A stretch of 6,838 nucleotides of DNA from Planctomycetaceae bacterium. Its GTDB lineage: Bacteria; Planctomycetota; Planctomycetia; Planctomycetales; Planctomycetaceae. The notes under the pieces were generated by a model. The model was not told the origin of the DNA. It saw only the letters and a program-made list of their open reading frames with translations, and did no database searches. The translations under genes and the position numbers were made by a program. Location: positions 1 through 6,838 of the forward strand of contig CANHVD010000314.1 in NCBI GenBank assembly GCA_947463775.1, written 5' to 3'. Positions within the stretch are counted from its first letter, which is position 1. Every line of letters begins with the position of its first letter. This document shows positions 6,676-6,838 of this stretch, piece after piece.

Positions 6676-6838
6676 ATGAAATCTGTTACCGAGTATCTGA
6701 CGTTCAATATTCCGGAACGAATGGGCTTCCTGAACATTACCTCGAAGCTGGAGGAGATACTTCGCGGCAGCGGGATTCAGGAAGGCCTGATGCTGTGCAA
6801 CGCGATGCATATCACAGCCTCCGTGTTCATCAATGACG
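6676..6838 (+). CDS. YjbQ family protein (UPF0047), C-terminus cut by window edge
   Basis: The first 54 codons are present, out of about 130-140 in the family. The start MKSVTEYLTFNIPERMGFLN, the LEEILRGSGIQEGLMLC segment, and HITASVFIND (45-54) match the YjbQ layout: an opening strand, the DIT-like turn (here NIT, 20-22), the SGI.EG turn, and the conserved His motif. The family motif is usually HTTAS/A.xIN, and here it reads HITASVFIN with the His kept (His45). YjbQ proteins are small cytoplasmic trimers. Weak thiamine-phosphate-synthase-like activity has been reported for the E. coli protein, but the physiological role is unsettled. The ATG at 6676 has a minimal AGG six bases upstream. An upstream in-frame TTG exists but would add residues the family lacks. 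The gene points away from the LamG gene and shares its intergenic region. Confidence 0.85.
   Translation, partial: MKSVTEYLTFNIPERMGFLNITSKLEEILRGSGIQEGLMLCNAMHITASVFIND

Noticed and set aside
6393..6836. Plus-strand 147-codon ORF running to the right edge
   Set aside because: It overlaps the LamG signal-peptide region and the YjbQ-family start in another frame. The YjbQ frame has clear family motifs.

Overview
The window looks like chromosomal DNA from a Gram-negative-type bacterium, most likely a planctomycete. This is an inference from gene content: a secreted LamG-type protein with embedded beta-propeller repeats, a cytoplasmic YjbQ-family gene with a variant motif, and an ABC-2 permease of the long two-half type. 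Base composition is moderate, and gene starts use ATG and GTG with only occasional good Shine-Dalgarno sites. I see no rRNA, tRNA, CRISPR, transposase or phage gene.

Layout from left to right. (1) 1-885, minus strand: the N-terminal 295 residues of a membrane acyltransferase-3 (OafA-like) protein, cut by the left edge. (2) 886-1223: a 338-base gap with small hairpins and no convincing gene. (3) 1224-4569, minus strand: a three-gene ABC transporter cluster. In transcription order it holds a LolD/MacB-type ATPase, an ABC-2-type ATPase, and a 541-residue ABC-2-type permease whose GTG start overlaps the ATPase stop by four bases. (4) 4570-4771: an intergenic stretch holding a long imperfect inverted repeat (4623-4736) that resembles a REP/MITE-like element. 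(5) 4772-6445, minus strand: a secreted 557-residue protein in which a LamG domain is split by about seven propeller-like repeats. (6) 6446-6675: a divergent intergenic region. (7) 6676 to the right edge, plus strand: the first 54 codons of a YjbQ-family protein.

How the genes relate. The ABC-2 ATPase and permease almost certainly form one exporter. The LolD-type ATPase just upstream has no FtsX/MacB-type permease in view, so either it works with a permease encoded elsewhere or it shares this one. The LamG/propeller protein is probably a separate transcription unit upstream on the same strand, and the acyltransferase a separate unit downstream. The most notable items are the nested LamG/propeller architecture, the long inverted repeat and the mismatched ATPase. 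None of them amounts to a clear new system on sequence alone.
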